DNA of 64,000 nucleotides from Blasia pusilla (taxonomy: Eukaryota; Marchantiophyta; Marchantiopsida; Blasiales), in assembly GCA_050084515.1 (NCBI GenBank), contig CM114271.1, forward strand, positions 63,178,001-63,242,000, in the 5' to 3' direction. Positions 1-13,352 of the stretch are shown here, one piece after another. Under the pieces are notes generated by a model. The model searched no databases, was not told where the DNA came from, and was given only the letters and a program-made list of their open reading frames with translations. Position numbers and translations under genes: made by a program. The first letter of the stretch is position 1, and every line of letters begins with the position of its first letter.

Positions 1-2031
1 AATATTTCCCCTGCCTCCTCCCGAGTCCCAACGAGATGTTTTTCCTTAGCGAACGCCCAAGATCAATGAGATCCAGCCACGTGTAGGACGCCCAATGCGT
101 GCTTATCCCCTGCCACATGTTAGGCGATTGCTCTTCGATGGCGTTCTCTCACTGCGCTCTTGTGTATTTTCAGTGGCGAAAGCTGAGAGCACAGTCGTCG
201 TAGTCGTGGTTTCGGTTACCCGGGCTGATGTTCCCTGATTTCCAGCTACGGCCGAATCAATCCCAACGGACAGGTAGGTGGTTCACAGCGTACGTCCATC
301 CGTCATCATTAATTACGCGTAAGCAGTCTACGCCAACTCCCATTTAAATTTAAATTTTGACATGGCGAGGCTCCAGAAGCAGGCAGGCGGTCGAGTTTCA
401 TGTGGAGAAAGAAGCGAAGGCCCCCGGTGTTTTACCAGGTGGCCCTAAATGGGCCCGGCCTCGAGAAAGAGCTAGTAGTCTTGTTTTTAATCTTAGCTGT
501 AAGCCAGTCGGAACGATGCCGGAGCTACTGACGTTCTCCAAAATGACGTCCGTAACTAGTAGTCTAACTTCTGACTTCTCATGTGGCTGAGAAACATTAA
601 GAGTTGCCGCCAAGAAATTGCTTGAGCGCCAATCTCGGGAAACCTAAAAGCGGTGGGCGCCCGGTGCTACAGCCACGTGGCTCAGTTGGTTCCTCGCATT
701 AGCCACAGGATGGATTCTATCTACGCCGGATAATAGCGGCTCTCGTAACCACGGGCGTTGATAGCTAGTCAGATTCATCGCCAGAAGAGTCTGAGTAGAC
801 TGCCTGCTTGTCCACAGCTCACAGGGTATCTTCTTAGAATCGTTTCGTGTACCGCTGGTTATAAACAAGAACCGGAGAGGCGTACGTCTGGCCGAAGCTA
901 TTTACTCCATCGTGAATTTTCTGGCTCTCCGCGAGGGCGAACTTTCCTTCGAACATCGGAGAACGCGACATTTTTGAAACGAATTAGAGGCTCTCGTCGA
1001 TGAGGAATGGATCAGTTTCGGGGCGGAAGGAGCAGCGCACAAGGGAGCTTGAATCGCGGACAAGTACCGCAGAGACCTGGTAAAAATTATCCCTTCCCAA
1101 TGGCCATCGACGTTCCCAGAATAACGACATCGAGTACGTCGTGTCTGACGAGATGTATGGACCGCAACTTCGATATTGGGTCGGAAGAAGTGGTATGGAA
1201 GGCGACGGAGTTGAAGGATGAGAGCCAAGTGTATGGGTAGACGAGTTTCACTGTCATTTGATAGCCTGCACCTTCGAAACCGTCGAAACCATTTTGCATC
1301 CAGATTAAGATCAGTAAGGGTTCAGGGGAGCCCCGATCTCTGACGACGATACCAACGTATTCTTCATTGTTCTGGAGAGCTGAATGGATTGCACGCGGGT
1401 CCCCTACATGTGGAAATTTGCGGCACGCCGTGTCTTAACGAGTAATTCGTGGACATGATGCGAGCAAGGACGGGCTCATATTTGTAGTATGTGCAAGGGT
1501 TGATGCAGGCTGGGTTTGGAGGCGATTGTAGTGGAGATAGGAAAACCGGTTAGATTTGAACACCGTTCAGAGAAGGAAGTGGGGTTGGAGGATGCCCACT
1601 TTGACTCATCGCTGCAGGGATAGGGAACCCAAGAGAGCTAAGTTGTAACTTGGCAGAGCTGGGGCATGTGTGCGAGGTACGTGACGTGTTGGGCTGTGTT
1701 CCGCTATTTCGTACCCATGCTCTAATCTGGTTTCTTTGAATGGAATCGTAAAATTACTTCCAAGCAGTCATGCGCCCTGGAGAATCGGCCTTCGCTACAT
1801 GTGCGCTTCCGCTGGCCTGGACTACTGAATGTGTCCATCGCGGAAGAACTCCTTCTGGGATCTTGTTTCTCTCACATTCACTGTTAAGGTGTTTTTGGGC
1901 TATTGCTGCCACGATGCGCTATTGGACGGCATTTGAAGTTCTGACTTTGTAGGAAAGCCTGAACGGTCTCCATGGCCCTTCCTCTCCAAGCAGAGAGACC
2001 GAGAAGTGGGTGAAGTGCCAAAGCGCCCAGC
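1..2031. other. GC-balanced region, no supported gene
   Basis: No reading frame here is long or family-like enough to call. Between about 1000 and 1300 both strands carry short open stretches, and the plus strand reads as acidic, tryptophan-containing patches broken by stops, so a decayed or multi-exon gene upstream of the frame at 2032 is possible. I recognise no domain, promoter or RNA gene. Confidence 0.4.
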
Positions 2032-2976
2032 ATGAGTTCTCTTCCTAGGCCAAAGCTGGCTATTGTATTAGGCAGTGAGCCACCGTTAGAGTCAGCATGG
2101 TGTTCTTCAGGCCTTAAAATCTTCATCGACCTACGAATTGATCCCAGGGTCCCGGAAACTTTCCCTATCCTTGCTTCTAAAGTCTCCGACATTCCTCACT
2201 TTGGAGCCTCGGCGACTGGTGCTGTTATGGGTGTAGCTCATCCGAATCAAGAGTCGGGCGATTATGGTTTAGCTGCAGAGGGGGAGCATTATGCCAAAGA
2301 AGAACGGGAGCATAGCCGTTCACAGCATCTCCAGAATTGCGTCCGAGGCTCTAAACTGGAATCGTATACGCGAGGGTTGGACAGAAATGCCCAGGAAATG
2401 ATCACCGCTAATGCAGACTTGACAAGCGCAGATGATGAGAGGGAGAGCACATCGCAGTCAACATTGTGCTCTTCGGAAGATGGATTCGAGTTTTGCGCTG
2501 ATGGAGCAATTAGTAACACGCTCTACCCCGTGAGGTCTCCCGCCATCGAAAGCTTTGACGGGGACGATATTGCAGCAGCGTGCCAGCTTCTGAGACTCAG
2601 TGCTCGTAACTGCTGTGCGGGGTGTCGTGGGCGCCACGCTTCTGATCGGCATTCGAATGAACTCCGCAACCTCTACGGTGGTCGTTCTACTTTGGATGAC
2701 TTGTCCGCACTGGTGGAAACATTGTGTGTTGCACTACCTGAACTCGAGACGACGGGCTGGGTTCAGGAGGATATAGAACCCTGGAGCTCTTATCATAACG
2801 ACGACATCGGAATGAGGATTGCCAACGATCATAGGACATTTAGAGTGAAGAGAATTAAACCCAACAAGGGAAAAGATTTTACAGGCTACGAGACAAACGA
2901 GGATGACGAAGTTTTGGATAGACCGCCTCACAAGCGTCTCTACAAGTCCTTACGGAAATTAGCCGCATCATAGTGG
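2032..2976 (+). CDS. Hypothetical protein, 314 codons, possibly a last exon
   Basis: This ATG-started frame runs 313 residues to TAG. An in-frame TGA at 2011-2013 means the frame cannot extend far upstream unless an exon is joined; a possible splice acceptor (cttcctag) lies just inside, near 2047. The protein is hydrophilic and acidic in the middle, with many Ser, Asp and Glu between residues 75 and 160. A Cys-rich patch (CCAGC) lies near residue 195. The C-terminus is basic (KRIKPNKGK, then PPHKRLYKSLRKL), which could be nuclear-localising. There is no signal peptide or membrane segment. I recognise no family. Its base composition differs from the AT-rich transposon desert to the right, and it has no close neighbour. 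It could be a lineage-specific gene, the last exon of a longer gene, or a chance frame. Confidence 0.4.
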
Positions 2977-5305
2977 AAGTTAGATTTGGTGTTGCAGAAG
3001 TACTTTTAGCCGCGCCCGTAGCTCCGAAGTGCGCCTGTATAGTCCAAGACGAGAGGAAGGATTTTTCTCGCTCATGTAATTTACCCGGGACACCGAATAT
3101 GTTATCTTACTAACGAGAAATTTAACAGCTGATAATCTCAGTTAGGTCAAACGAGATTACTTTACGAGATGTAACGTGGGTTTGAATTCACAAGGACAGA
3201 AGTGTCTCTGTTGCTACAAACTGCTATTTATGAGGCCCTCCAGCACGCCGTTGTCCAAGCTTTCACAATACGGCTCTCGTTTGAAGAACGACTTAATACT
3301 TGCAAAGGTTCTGCCTAAACGAAATCCGAGCCGGCTTTTTCACAATGTTCCATTTTAAAGGAAAAAGTAGATCATGGTTATTTACCCCCACCCTAGACCA
3401 TTTCTATATACGGAAGTAGCGGAGGAGGATCGCATATAGACCAGTGGCAAGTCGTTGGTTTTCTACACGATCCTGTAAGCCCTCGAGGGAGCTGTCCGCA
3501 GCACGTCACTTCTTTAGTTGCCACAAACTTACCCTCTCGGATTTCGTTAAAGGTAAAATGAACTTCAATAAAAACCTCCATGAATGTTTTGAAGGAAATC
3601 TTTACTTAGGCACCTGAAACTTTTATCCGTGTTATCCACGGGTGATACTAATTTTTTTTATCATCTCTCCCTCTGTCAAGGTGACATGTGTCTAAGTCGT
3701 CATAAGAACCCTTGGAAAACAAATGTCACAACAAGCAACACCTGAGGAGTGTTTCCTCAAACCCCGAACAGGTTTGGGCGACCTCCACGTGCTACGATAA
3801 GTCCAGGAACGATCCGGGCGGGAAAAGCTATTATGTTTCGAGTATTTATTCGGAACGAGATTTCATTGGCCGCTTAGGAAATCGGAATCGGTTCATCGGA
3901 ATTATAATAAGCTACGAATAGTGTATATCCACTTTATTATAAAAGAAACCTCAGAAGAGGAAAAAGAAAGGTAATAACAAGTACGAATCATTCCTTTTTT
4001 GGGATTGTTTTGAATTAGTTTCGTCGTCGGAATTATACTAAAGGATTATACCTGACTGAAATTGGTTATATCTAGGCGGTTGTGAAAGACTTCATGTCGC
4101 CAAAGCGTGGAGTCTTCCACCTTGTCAAAAATCACCAACGCTTAACGATATTTTCTTCTTCCATAGTCGAACCTCTGGGTAATTCTGAAATGGTGCTGGT
4201 CATATTCACAAGGAGCCAGTTTCTCGACCACCAACCTTCAAATTACTTTCTCCCGATCTTGGCACCAGTTATTTGAAGTGGATGGAGGTGACCGTCACAA
4301 ATTGCCTCTGGGATTTCGCATAGTTTACCCATTCCTCACTTTTCTTTTAGGTTCGAGTAAAATTTACGTGAGCTCATGTAAAGTCACTCTTCTCTCCGGA
4401 CTTTCCCAAGAAGCGGAGAAACGTAACACATCATGATCCGCAGAGCTATCGCAAGTCCAAAAATTAACTCGAATGCCAGATATTTACGGATATGCCAAAA
4501 CCAAACAAGAAGGAGGTCGTTTCGCTTCAAATAGGACGCTTTCAATTGCCTCTTTTCCCTGGATCAGCCCAGAGGGACCTCCCGTTTTGCACAAATCCTG
4601 CACTTGACGAGTTTCTTCGGTGAGCACTACGACGACAAGCCATTTCGCTGATAAGGGACCCAAACTCAGTATTTCTGAGGTGAAACAACCCACTTCCACA
4701 GGAATGGTTCATTCTTCCTAATTCGCGATGGAAGAAGACAGAATCAAAAGCTGGCGGGAATCCAAGTACGGTGCACCGTGGATGGTCATGAGAGTTGTTT
4801 GATGAGCCATAGATCGTCGAGCTCTACGCTAGGGAGAAAGACAACGACAAACCATACATCTCTCCGCTATGGAAGCAAATTCATCGCGACGGTACCAGTG
4901 TGACGCTGGCCTCCATTGGCCGGGAACACACTTGTCAGGGAATGGACTCAAAAGTCGACAATAGTATATTTTGATTCTCATACACTCACTCTGCTCCACA
5001 CCCTACACTTGAAAAATCCCCTCTCCATTTCACTGGCATGCGATTTTCCCGCCTCTCCTCACGGCGCCGGGAGACCGCCAAGCTCGCATCCTAAAACCTC
5101 ATAGTACAGCTCCGCCATGACGCGCGACGATCTGCCAACTGCCTCTGAGTTTCGAGTAGAAAAATCCTCTTCCAAACTCTTCGCTCAGTGAGTCCAAGAA
5201 AGAGTAACCCGAAAGGAGCTTTACCGAATGGCAGCTCGCGTACGGTCGCCGTGATCTTGCACACTTAAGGACCGGTTCTGCATACATCGCTCAGCTTCTG
5301 GATCT
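2977..5305. other. Intergenic, nothing recognised
   Basis: Mixed composition without a convincing reading frame. Frames of 60-70 codons occur on both strands but overlap each other, and several have no ATG start. No repeat or transposon signature was seen. Confidence 0.4.
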
Positions 5306-5357
5306 ATTCGACTCTTCAATCTTGACCTCGGGTTAGGTCAAGATTGAAGAGTCGAAT
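5306..5357. repeat. Perfect 23-bp inverted repeat, 6-nt loop
   Basis: The left arm at 5306-5328 is the exact reverse complement of 5335-5357, with loop cgggtt at 5329-5334. The flanks do not pair further. It could be a small foldback transposon remnant, a small-RNA hairpin or a cruciform-forming site. It is shorter than a usual plant miRNA precursor. Confidence 0.9.
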
Positions 5358-7659
5358 GAATAGGCGCGAGGTTCGACTCGATCGTCAGGGAGACGGTCCC
5401 ATAAAGATCGTGAGATTTTGCGAGGACTATGTTCGGTGAACTTTCTGCCTACTCTACCATTTAGTTAGCCATTATCGTTGAACATTTCAGGATCACCGAC
5501 AAAAATTCGTAGCATTTAATTGTCACATGTGTGCAAAATCATTTTTGTTCGTTGGATTTGGTCTGTAGCTTTCCGAAGTCCTGTTTCCCCCTTTGGTACG
5601 TGCCTATGAGAGAACTCACGTACTTCGTTCTCAGCGGAGTTTGTGAGTTTCTGTGCGCGTCGAGTTGTGGCGAGATGGCAGTGTAAATGGGATGGTGACA
5701 ATGTGTGTCGGATATCCATCTATTAACGGAGGAGCGACTCCTCCATGCTCTCAAATTTTTTTAAATGCACATTAAGAAGCGAAGCGGTGAGGGGTAGTTA
5801 AGGTAACGGATGGGAGGGAGAATTTTTTTATTTTAGATTTTTTAGGAGTAGAGTCTATTTCTTAAAAAATTTCTTGAAAAAATTAAGGAGGTTGGGGCTT
5901 AATACGAGATTTATTTTTTATTAATTAGTTTATTCCTCTTAAAATTTGAAAACATAAAATTCTGACCAAATTTAGATAGGAAAATTTCCTTTCAAAATAA
6001 AATTAATGGAATGGAAAAATACTCAAAAAGTGGAAAAGGTGGAGAAAGTTATGTTTGCATGACTCATGCATTCCTAACTTTTTTTTTAATGATTTCCTTT
6101 TGCAATGTTTCCTTAACCTTCTCAAGATTTAATTTCTTTCCTTTTTTATAGGTATTAAGTATAGGTAATTAAGTATTTTCCAATTGATTCTATTAGTTTT
6201 TAAATGTGCATTACACGGACATTCTCACTAGCAGATTTAACAACATCAAAGTGGAATCATCCAATCACATGGGATTTTGCAAATTAGAATTGTAGGAATA
6301 TTCAAAGATGGATTAGATCCTTAGGAACATCACATCCAATAGAATCTGCCCACTACAATTTAAACCGTTAAATTAGGAGTGAAAGTGATATTCAATGATG
6401 TGGATCCATAGAAGTCAGAAATTTGGTAAGAATTTACTTTTTTCTTTTTATGACTTTGTTAGTTGTATGATATAAGAATAAATTTTGCGTTCAAAATATT
6501 TTCTCTAAAATAAGAAATAGATAGGAAGAAAGTTTTAAAGATAAAAAGTTACAATAGAAGAGTTTAATTTAAAATAATGAACACTGAAAAAACGAGAGTT
6601 TGAATTTGATGAAAACTTTGAAAGAAGTGGCATTTTAATAGAACATATGGAGTTTTAAAAATAATTAAATTTTGAATTTTATAATAATATGACATACTTT
6701 TGTTCGCAAACACATAGTTATGGAATGTACATCGGTTACACACTAATGACTCCATAAATACTTTCCATAAATACTCACACGTGCATTCACTCTTGAAGAT
6801 CTTAAATGAATTCCCAAAAAAACATGAAATGAACGAAAATGTGTTATGAATAATAAATCTACAATGCCCGTGTGATCTCAACATCTCACCAAATATTAAT
6901 CCTTATTCATTTTTACCTCAAGGAAATATAAACCTTATATATTATCTTCTCAAGGATATGAACTATCTAAAGATTAGTCCCAAAAGTGAATCTCATCTTG
7001 ACTATGCCGCTTCTTTAGGCATCCTAGGATAAGTTATAATCCTAATGAGAAATTTGTTTTTTCTTTCTTTCTTTTAGTTTTGATCAATTGAAAACCAAGA
7101 AAGGAGGAGAGAAGGTGAGAAAGCAAGGACACCATTTCCACGTAGCCTGAAACTTGGAGGGCCACTAATCTGTTACACTTATTACTCTTTGTGCGACACA
7201 AAGATTTGGTTGCACAAGGGTGTGTTATCGCAAATCGATTGGGGAGGAATGGTTACAAGGCATTGCTACTAGCCCCACCAACCTTTGTATTTTTTTGTAA
7301 GAACTCTATGACCTTGCTCTACCCATCAAGATCATAGTATTTGTTGGTGAAATTATTCAACCTTTACCATGTATTGTGGCATCAACACCAAGTTCCATTG
7401 CTATTGGGTGTGGATTTTGCAGATTTAGTGCATAGCCATGTAGAACAAATGGTGGAAAGATGCAACTTGGAGTGAAGTCTAAGCTCAACTTTTGTTACAT
7501 TGATACCTTCGCAAGAGTGAATTGAGTATAGATGAGACTCAAGAATCGATGAAAGCAATTCCAATCTATCTTCCACGGCCTAGCAAAGCTTTGGGTTCAA
7601 GAATCAAGGATGTAAGTAAAAATCCCTAGAGCGAGGAGGTATGGAGGACGAAAGAACAA
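5358..7659. other. AT-rich spacer, no gene seen
   Basis: From about 5760 the sequence becomes strongly AT-rich with long T and A runs. Frames are short and not family-like. It is probably decayed repeat DNA. Confidence 0.5.
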
Positions 7660-8340
7660 GAATCCTTATCTGCAGAAGTTTTGGAAGAGGAAAGATCGTT
7701 GAAGCGACTACGGGTTGAGTTTGGGGAGAAAGCATTAGCTCTAGAGCTAGCAAAGACTCGTGCCACCCATTTCTCTGACTTCGCCTCCGATGAAGATTAT
7801 TCAGAAGTCCTTGGACAATCTCATGATTTTCACAATGGCAAGTTGGCCAATTCTTCTAGAGTTATGACAGGTAAACAAGTTAGATAAAAGGTTCAAAACA
7901 AGTGCATATATCAATGCCATTAGCAAGATTCAACAAGTGGAGACGGTTGATCAAGAGCAAAGAGGTAGATTAGTCGTTGAGGAAAAATAACAAAGATAAT
8001 CGCACGAGCTTTAGTACACAAAAGAACATCTACAAAGCGAGATGAATTTGTAACATTGAATTACGAAGCTTCTACTGCTTGCCAATGGGAGAGTCTAGCA
8101 AGTAATTTGGAAAGAGGTGCAAACCAAGTTTGGTTGTAGTCACAAAGGGTGTCAAAGTAATCTTTTAACTACCAAAGTCAAAATCAGATGTTGCAAGGAG
8201 AGTTAAAGAAAGTTTTCAAGGTGAATGCAAGATATTTGAAGAAAATTTAAGATCAGCAAGAGTCCAGTGTGGATTTAGTTTCAACGTGGTCAAAGATAAA
8301 TGCTCAATTGGCAAAAAATGGGGCCGTAGGGGTTTAGGTG
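7660..8340 (+). pseudogene. Decayed coding relic, charged helical protein
   Basis: A plus-strand frame at about 7660-7887 encodes a Glu/Lys/Arg-rich helical stretch (EEERSLKRLRVEFGEKALAL, then a Ser/Asp-rich patch). The same strand stays partly readable, with many stops, to about 8340, where STWSKINAQLAKNGAVGV can be read. The composition resembles a coiled-coil protein of a retroelement or a plant-specific repeat family. I cannot name the family. No intact start or stop structure remains, so it is treated as a relic. Confidence 0.3.
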
Positions 8341-10234
8341 GGGGTGTATGTGATACCCACCATTTTCAAAATTTTGCTATCTAAAGATTTAAGGTAGAAA
8401 TTAGGGGCGGATTGTAAGTGGATAGGTAGGATTAGGATGAAGGAAGATTGGAGTTTTAAATTTTTAATTATGAGGAGTAAAGTACAATCGGGTTTTGAGT
8501 AAAGGAGTGGAGGGACTTTCGAAGATAGGAAGTTGAGGTCAATGAAGGCGAAGACTCTTCCTAGAGGCAAGTGTGTTGAGGAGTTGAGTGCATGTGGAGG
8601 ATAAGGATATTTTGAAAAAGTCAATTTTTAAAAGAAGTGAAACAAGGTCAAATTATGTACTAAGAAGGAAATCCCTAAGAAGATGGAATGGTATGCATGA
8701 AGATTACTAAAAAGGGAATTTGTAAGGAGCAAAATTTATGAAGATTGTTGAAGTAGTCCTTGTAAACATAGAACTCTTCTCAAGAAGCAAGGAGGACCAC
8801 TTATTAGACTTTGTGAAGAGGGTTTGAGTAAGAAAGACTAACCTTTCAGACTTTGGTATGTATGAAATGCGTATCACTCTACAAGAAGATAGTTTAAGAA
8901 AGATTGTAAGATAAGATCACCATGGTGAGAATCGAAAAAGAAATTTTGAAGAGAAGAATAAGCAAAGTAGTTTGTAACAAAGACTAAACAACGAAAATTA
9001 TGAGACACAAGCACAAAGACCAAAGAATTCCGCAACAAAGACTATAAAGCCAAGAAAGAACCAATAAAGATCACTAAAAGACATGCCGCTTGCAACATGT
9101 GCTTCTGAGATGCCTGGTGCACCCGATGGTGTACCATTGAGAAAGAACAAGTTGATTTAGTGGGATCAACCTTAGGCCAAGACAGACCCTTGATGAGGTA
9201 GTGCTTTGAGCAAACATAGCAAGAAAGAAAGTTCCATATCTATTGTGAAGCCTTAGCTTTTGCCTATTTAAGAAGAGACTAGAACAAGAAAGGTTTCATT
9301 CTTGAAGTACGTTGATATGCTATCAAAATGGTTCAGCCTTCAGAAAAAGTAGCTTCTTGAGCTTTGTAATCTTTTGAAGCCTCGATGCATCTTTGATGCG
9401 GCAATAAAGTACTCAGTTTCCTCATTTTGATTTTTTGGAAGTAACAAGCTTTATATGATTGGGTGTGTAAGATGTTGGAAGTATATACTTGTGAATTTTT
9501 TCAAGAGAGACCGCAATGGTTGGGATATAGGAAATCTATTAGATAGACACTAATGTGCAAAGATGGATTATGTTCCATTAGTAGGGTGGGCCGTCTTAAC
9601 TCTATATGATCATTTCATGGTCCTTTCTTATTAATGAGAATTTATAGTAGTGAGGAGTACTTCTCTATTTCACTCTAGAAGATGATTTAGTGGGGAAAAG
9701 GTTATTCTAATTTTTTTGAATTGTGAAGACTAAAGTTTGGGAGTTGAATTGACTGATAGAATATGTTTTATTACTTACAATTTTTTTGAGATAATACTTG
9801 TTTCACGAGAAAGATGTGATATTCTTGGGGAGCAAACTAAATATTCAATGATAATATTACTGAATTTACTAGTTACTAAGACAATACATTTGTGTAGGAA
9901 AATTTCTTGCATTCCTCATCTTGAATGTGGAATGGGGATCTACCTGGTTTGGACATGACCTAGGTCTATTCCCTAGGATGTGATCCCAAATGCTTCCTGT
10001 CCTCCAATATCCTTTTATTTCATAGTCACTTTTGTACTTTATCTATGATATGCTCCTCACTCCACAACATATTTATCTTGAGCCAACTCTATACAAAGCT
10101 CCATGGTTCAATGGATGGCAGCTTGGCATTTGGGTGACAACGTGACGATTAGGATGTGCTTCCTCCATCATTGAAGATCTCAAAACTTCACGTGATTCTC
10201 TGTGCTTCCGGTGCAAATTTTGTCATGACTTGGA
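8341..10234. other. AT-rich spacer, no gene seen
   Basis: No supported gene. Short open stretches on both strands look like fragments of old repeats. A 73-codon frame at 9737-9958 lacks an ATG start and any family signature. Confidence 0.4.
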
Positions 10235-10639
10235 TGTTGGATTCTCAACATCCACTTCTCTCAGCTCCATTAATGTGATCGTCCCCCTTGTATGAGGAGA
10301 AGCCTAGATTGATGGTTCCGACTTAGACGTCGAAGGAGTCATAGTAATATGACGTAGGTGGTTTATGGAGTAGTGTTACTAGGATTATCTAACCCTATAT
10401 TGCATCCTAGCAAATTTTTTCTATAAATAGAAATAAAGAAAAATAGGTAAAAAATCCTAGTTTCCCGAGTAGTGAAATAGTGGGGAGCCGTAGTGGTAGC
10501 GCATTCTCGTATGTTGAGTTATCTCCATGTTCAGGTTCCATCGAAGCTCTTCTATCAGCGCACAGACGGACTAGACCACTTTGTATCTCCAAGATTTGTA
10601 ATACATTTCAGTGATTTTGTCACATTCTGTTTTCTCACA
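10235..10639 (+). repeat. Ty1/copia-type LTR, plus strand
   Basis: This is a 405-bp LTR starting TGTTGGATTC and ending CACA. It carries a TATA box (ctataaatag, about 10420-10430). It is followed directly by a primer-binding site and a copia gag start, so it is a 5' LTR. A diverged copy lies at 13501. No clear target duplication was found. The TG..CA ends and the adjacent primer site set the boundaries. Confidence 0.75.
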
Positions 10640-10651
10640 TGGTATCATAGT
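10640..10651 (+). other. Primer-binding site for initiator tRNA-Met
   Basis: TGGTATCATAG follows the LTR directly and matches the usual plant primer site (TGGTATCAGAGC) in most positions. It fixes the LTR end and the plus orientation. Confidence 0.75.
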
Positions 10652-10708
10652 TATAGGTTTTCTAGTATTTTGTATCTCGCGATCTAGTGTGTTTGCAAAA
10701 ATTTTTAA

Positions 10709-10819
10709 GAGATTGCTACTTCTTCGTCAGTTTATGCTCGCCCTCCTCCGTTGGATGAAGGGAAGTTAGATGGATCTAACTATACATTGTGGAAGTTCAA
10801 AATGAGAATTGATCCCTAA
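10709..10819 (+). pseudogene. Copia gag N-terminus, truncated
   Basis: One open stretch reads SSSVYARPPPLDEGKLDG and then SNYTLWKFKMRI, ending in a TAA. The 'DGSNYTLWKFKM' pattern is typical of the first part of copia Gag. It follows the LTR and primer site at the usual distance. The rest of the element is missing or unreadable: downstream, recognisable copia coding is gone and a minus-strand relic takes its place. This is the surviving 5' end of an old copia insertion. Confidence 0.7.
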
Positions 10820-11039
10820 TTGACCCTAATTGATCCCCATTGTTGTTATGAGTATGCTCCCTTATACTAGTCTACTTCTGCTACTCTTTCCCACAATCCA
10901 CTTAAGACACAAAATCTGCATTAGATTCCTATTGATCTTGAATGGTCTTCAGATAGCGTACGTTTGCGTATACTACTTTCTTCAAACTTTCCTGTGGCAT
11001 TTGAACTTGACTCTACCACTTGAAAAATGATGGGAGCCT

Positions 11040-12440
11040 ATTTGTAACTATTACCAAAAATCACCTGCATCGCATTCCAAATTTGCAGCCAGGCTTTCCC
11101 ATTGCCTAGCATTGGTAGCTTCATAGTTTTTTGTTACTGAATTCTCCTCTATAGTGCAAATATTTTCTTTGGGATTATGAAGTTTTTGAGATTTTCTTTG
11201 CATTTGCTCTTCAAATGCTAATCTTCCTTGACACTCCTCTTTTGTCTTTGTTGCCTATTGTTGGAGCTTCTATAGTGGTTCTTTATAGTTAATTGCATTA
11301 GACTTCTTGTCTAGTTTAGCCATTTCTTGTAACTTTGTCAAAACAGACAAACCTATCAAGGTAAACATTGTGATGTCCGTTGATTCCTTTTGAATATTCT
11401 TGAGAGGAAATGAGGCCGGAGAGCTCGATGGCAAATCATCTTGCTCTAGATTGATTGGTAGTTCGTAGGGTGTCTTGTTATAAAAAAATCCACTCACATA
11501 TGCTTTAGTATTTGTTCTTCTTCTGGAATAGCCACAAACAAAGAACCCTATTCTTGCAGCTTTCTAACTTCATCACTCTAAGGCATAGTACTCATATCCT
11601 TTGTGCCCAACCTTAATGCTTTACTAGTTCTTGGGAGTCCAATTGGCATCATCTTCATCCATTGGCTAGTTTCCTTGAAACTTAATTTGCCCTTATACAT
11701 ATACAAGTGAAGTAAAAATGGTGATAAATAAGACTTGACTCTTGGTTGTAGTGTATCTACTATCTATGCCACATGATTGCCACATCGTAAATCCACATTC
11801 AGCAACATAGGATCTTTATGTAGGTGCCACTAATTTTAACAAAGATTCATCATTTTTTCTGACTAGTTGTAGGACTTTGCTGAGTAAAAAAAGTCATTTT
11901 ATTCTTATAGAAGAGAGCGAAGACTAGGGGCTCAAGGAGCGACACTTTGTATCTATTCTGCCATAACCAATCTGTAGTGATGCATCCCTTTGCAACCAGA
12001 TCCTCACATAGAATATTTATTAACAAGTCTAATTCATTCTCAGATGCTACTAGTAACCTATATGTTCCCCTCCAGTCGTTAATAGTCCACATTTCAAGGT
12101 GTGTTCAATAGTGATGTCCTCGTTGCTTTGCTCTTTGACTATCTTTCTTCAATTTTAGTTCGGCCAAGACTTCTAGAGACATGGGCTGCCATTGACTGAA
12201 GAAATTTTTTCCTTAGGATGTGCGCTCTGACTCTTTGACTAATTCCTCTATCAATTCTAAGGGTTGCATCACCATACCCTTCATCAATGAAACCACTTCT
12301 TTGTGAGGCATTGTAGCACACCTCGGTGGATGTGATTTTGACCTAGCGTGCTTCACTCCCTTCTTTGGATGACAATGCACTTGCTCTCTCTTAGTAGCCA
12401 TTTCTGAGGAAAAATTTGAGATTTCAATACAAGGAATCAA
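11040..12440 (-). pseudogene. Decayed minus-strand coding relic of unknown family
   Basis: Reading leftwards from about 12440, several open patches follow one another with scattered stops: a basic start near 12400 (MATKREQVHCHPKKGVKHAR), a patch at 12321-12139 with RVRAHILRKKFLQSM, one at 12092-11850 with TINDWRGTYRLLVASENELD, and one at 11497-11270. Continuity over 1.4 kb on one strand suggests a former protein gene rather than chance. I recognise no catalytic motif. It lies downstream of a truncated plus-strand copia gag, so it may be a separate inserted element that has since decayed. Confidence 0.35.
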
Positions 12441-13352
12441 ATTTTGGTGAATTTCATACTACTTAATTTAAGATTTTAAAAGTAAATTTTTTTTATGTAA
12501 ACAATAATTGGAATGATCAAATTTTCTTGAAACCCATCCAAATCCCACGGAGCGCAAGAAACTCATGAAACAATGCACACAAATTTCCATGGGAAATTGC
12601 ATCTTTCCTAACCACATCAATTAACCAGTGTTACATTGGAGAAATATGTCATGAAAAATCAGAAAATTTAAGTAACTATGGTAAAATTGGTGAACTATGG
12701 TTAGATTCTATTGGAGCTAACTAGGGTTACTCATGATTTGAACCTATACAATGTAAAGTAGCCGTTAAATTTTTTTCTCATTCCCTTCCTAACAAGAGTT
12801 ATCCATTTAATGGCTTATCTTCACATCAACGCTAACAAATGCAAGGACCTAGTGATCAAGATCATCGAGGTCCACAATAAGGACTAAATTTTATGCATAT
12901 CTCAACATTAATTGTGACATTTGTAGGAGTTAGTAATCAAGATTATGGAACTCTATGATCCAAATCACTTCTCCTTGTAGCACAAGATCATCAAACAGAT
13001 AAATTTCTCAAAATTTTAATTTGAATTCAAAAAAGCTTTAAAGACTTGTTCATTTTTGGAATTTTTTGATTTTTATGCCTGGGAGAAAGTTTTTTTTTGT
13101 GGATGTCTATACGAGAAAGTTAGATCTTAGAAAGTCAATACTGCAAGAACTTTTGTTAGTATTAACGTGAAGATAAGCCTAGAGTTGTAGTCTTGGTTGT
13201 GGATCTAAAGGATCCCGATCACTTGGTTGTAAAAAATTATAAAGATAATGTTCAGATATGGCTAGAATTTTAGTCTAGTTTTGGATCTTCATGATCTCCA
13301 TTACATTCCCCTTTCCCATAAGGATGCCACCCCTTAATTCCCATCACAAAAT
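12441..13352. other. AT-rich spacer with short inverted repeat
   Basis: No gene. Segments at 12812-12840 and 13151-13179 are imperfect inverted copies of about 29 bp that start with GGCTTATCTTCAC. They may be the ends of a small non-autonomous element of about 370 bp. Confidence 0.35.

Noticed and set aside
676-760. tRNA-like D-arm phrase (GTGGCTCAGTTGGT)
   Set aside because: No matching T-arm (GGTTCNANNCC) or acceptor pairing at the right distance.
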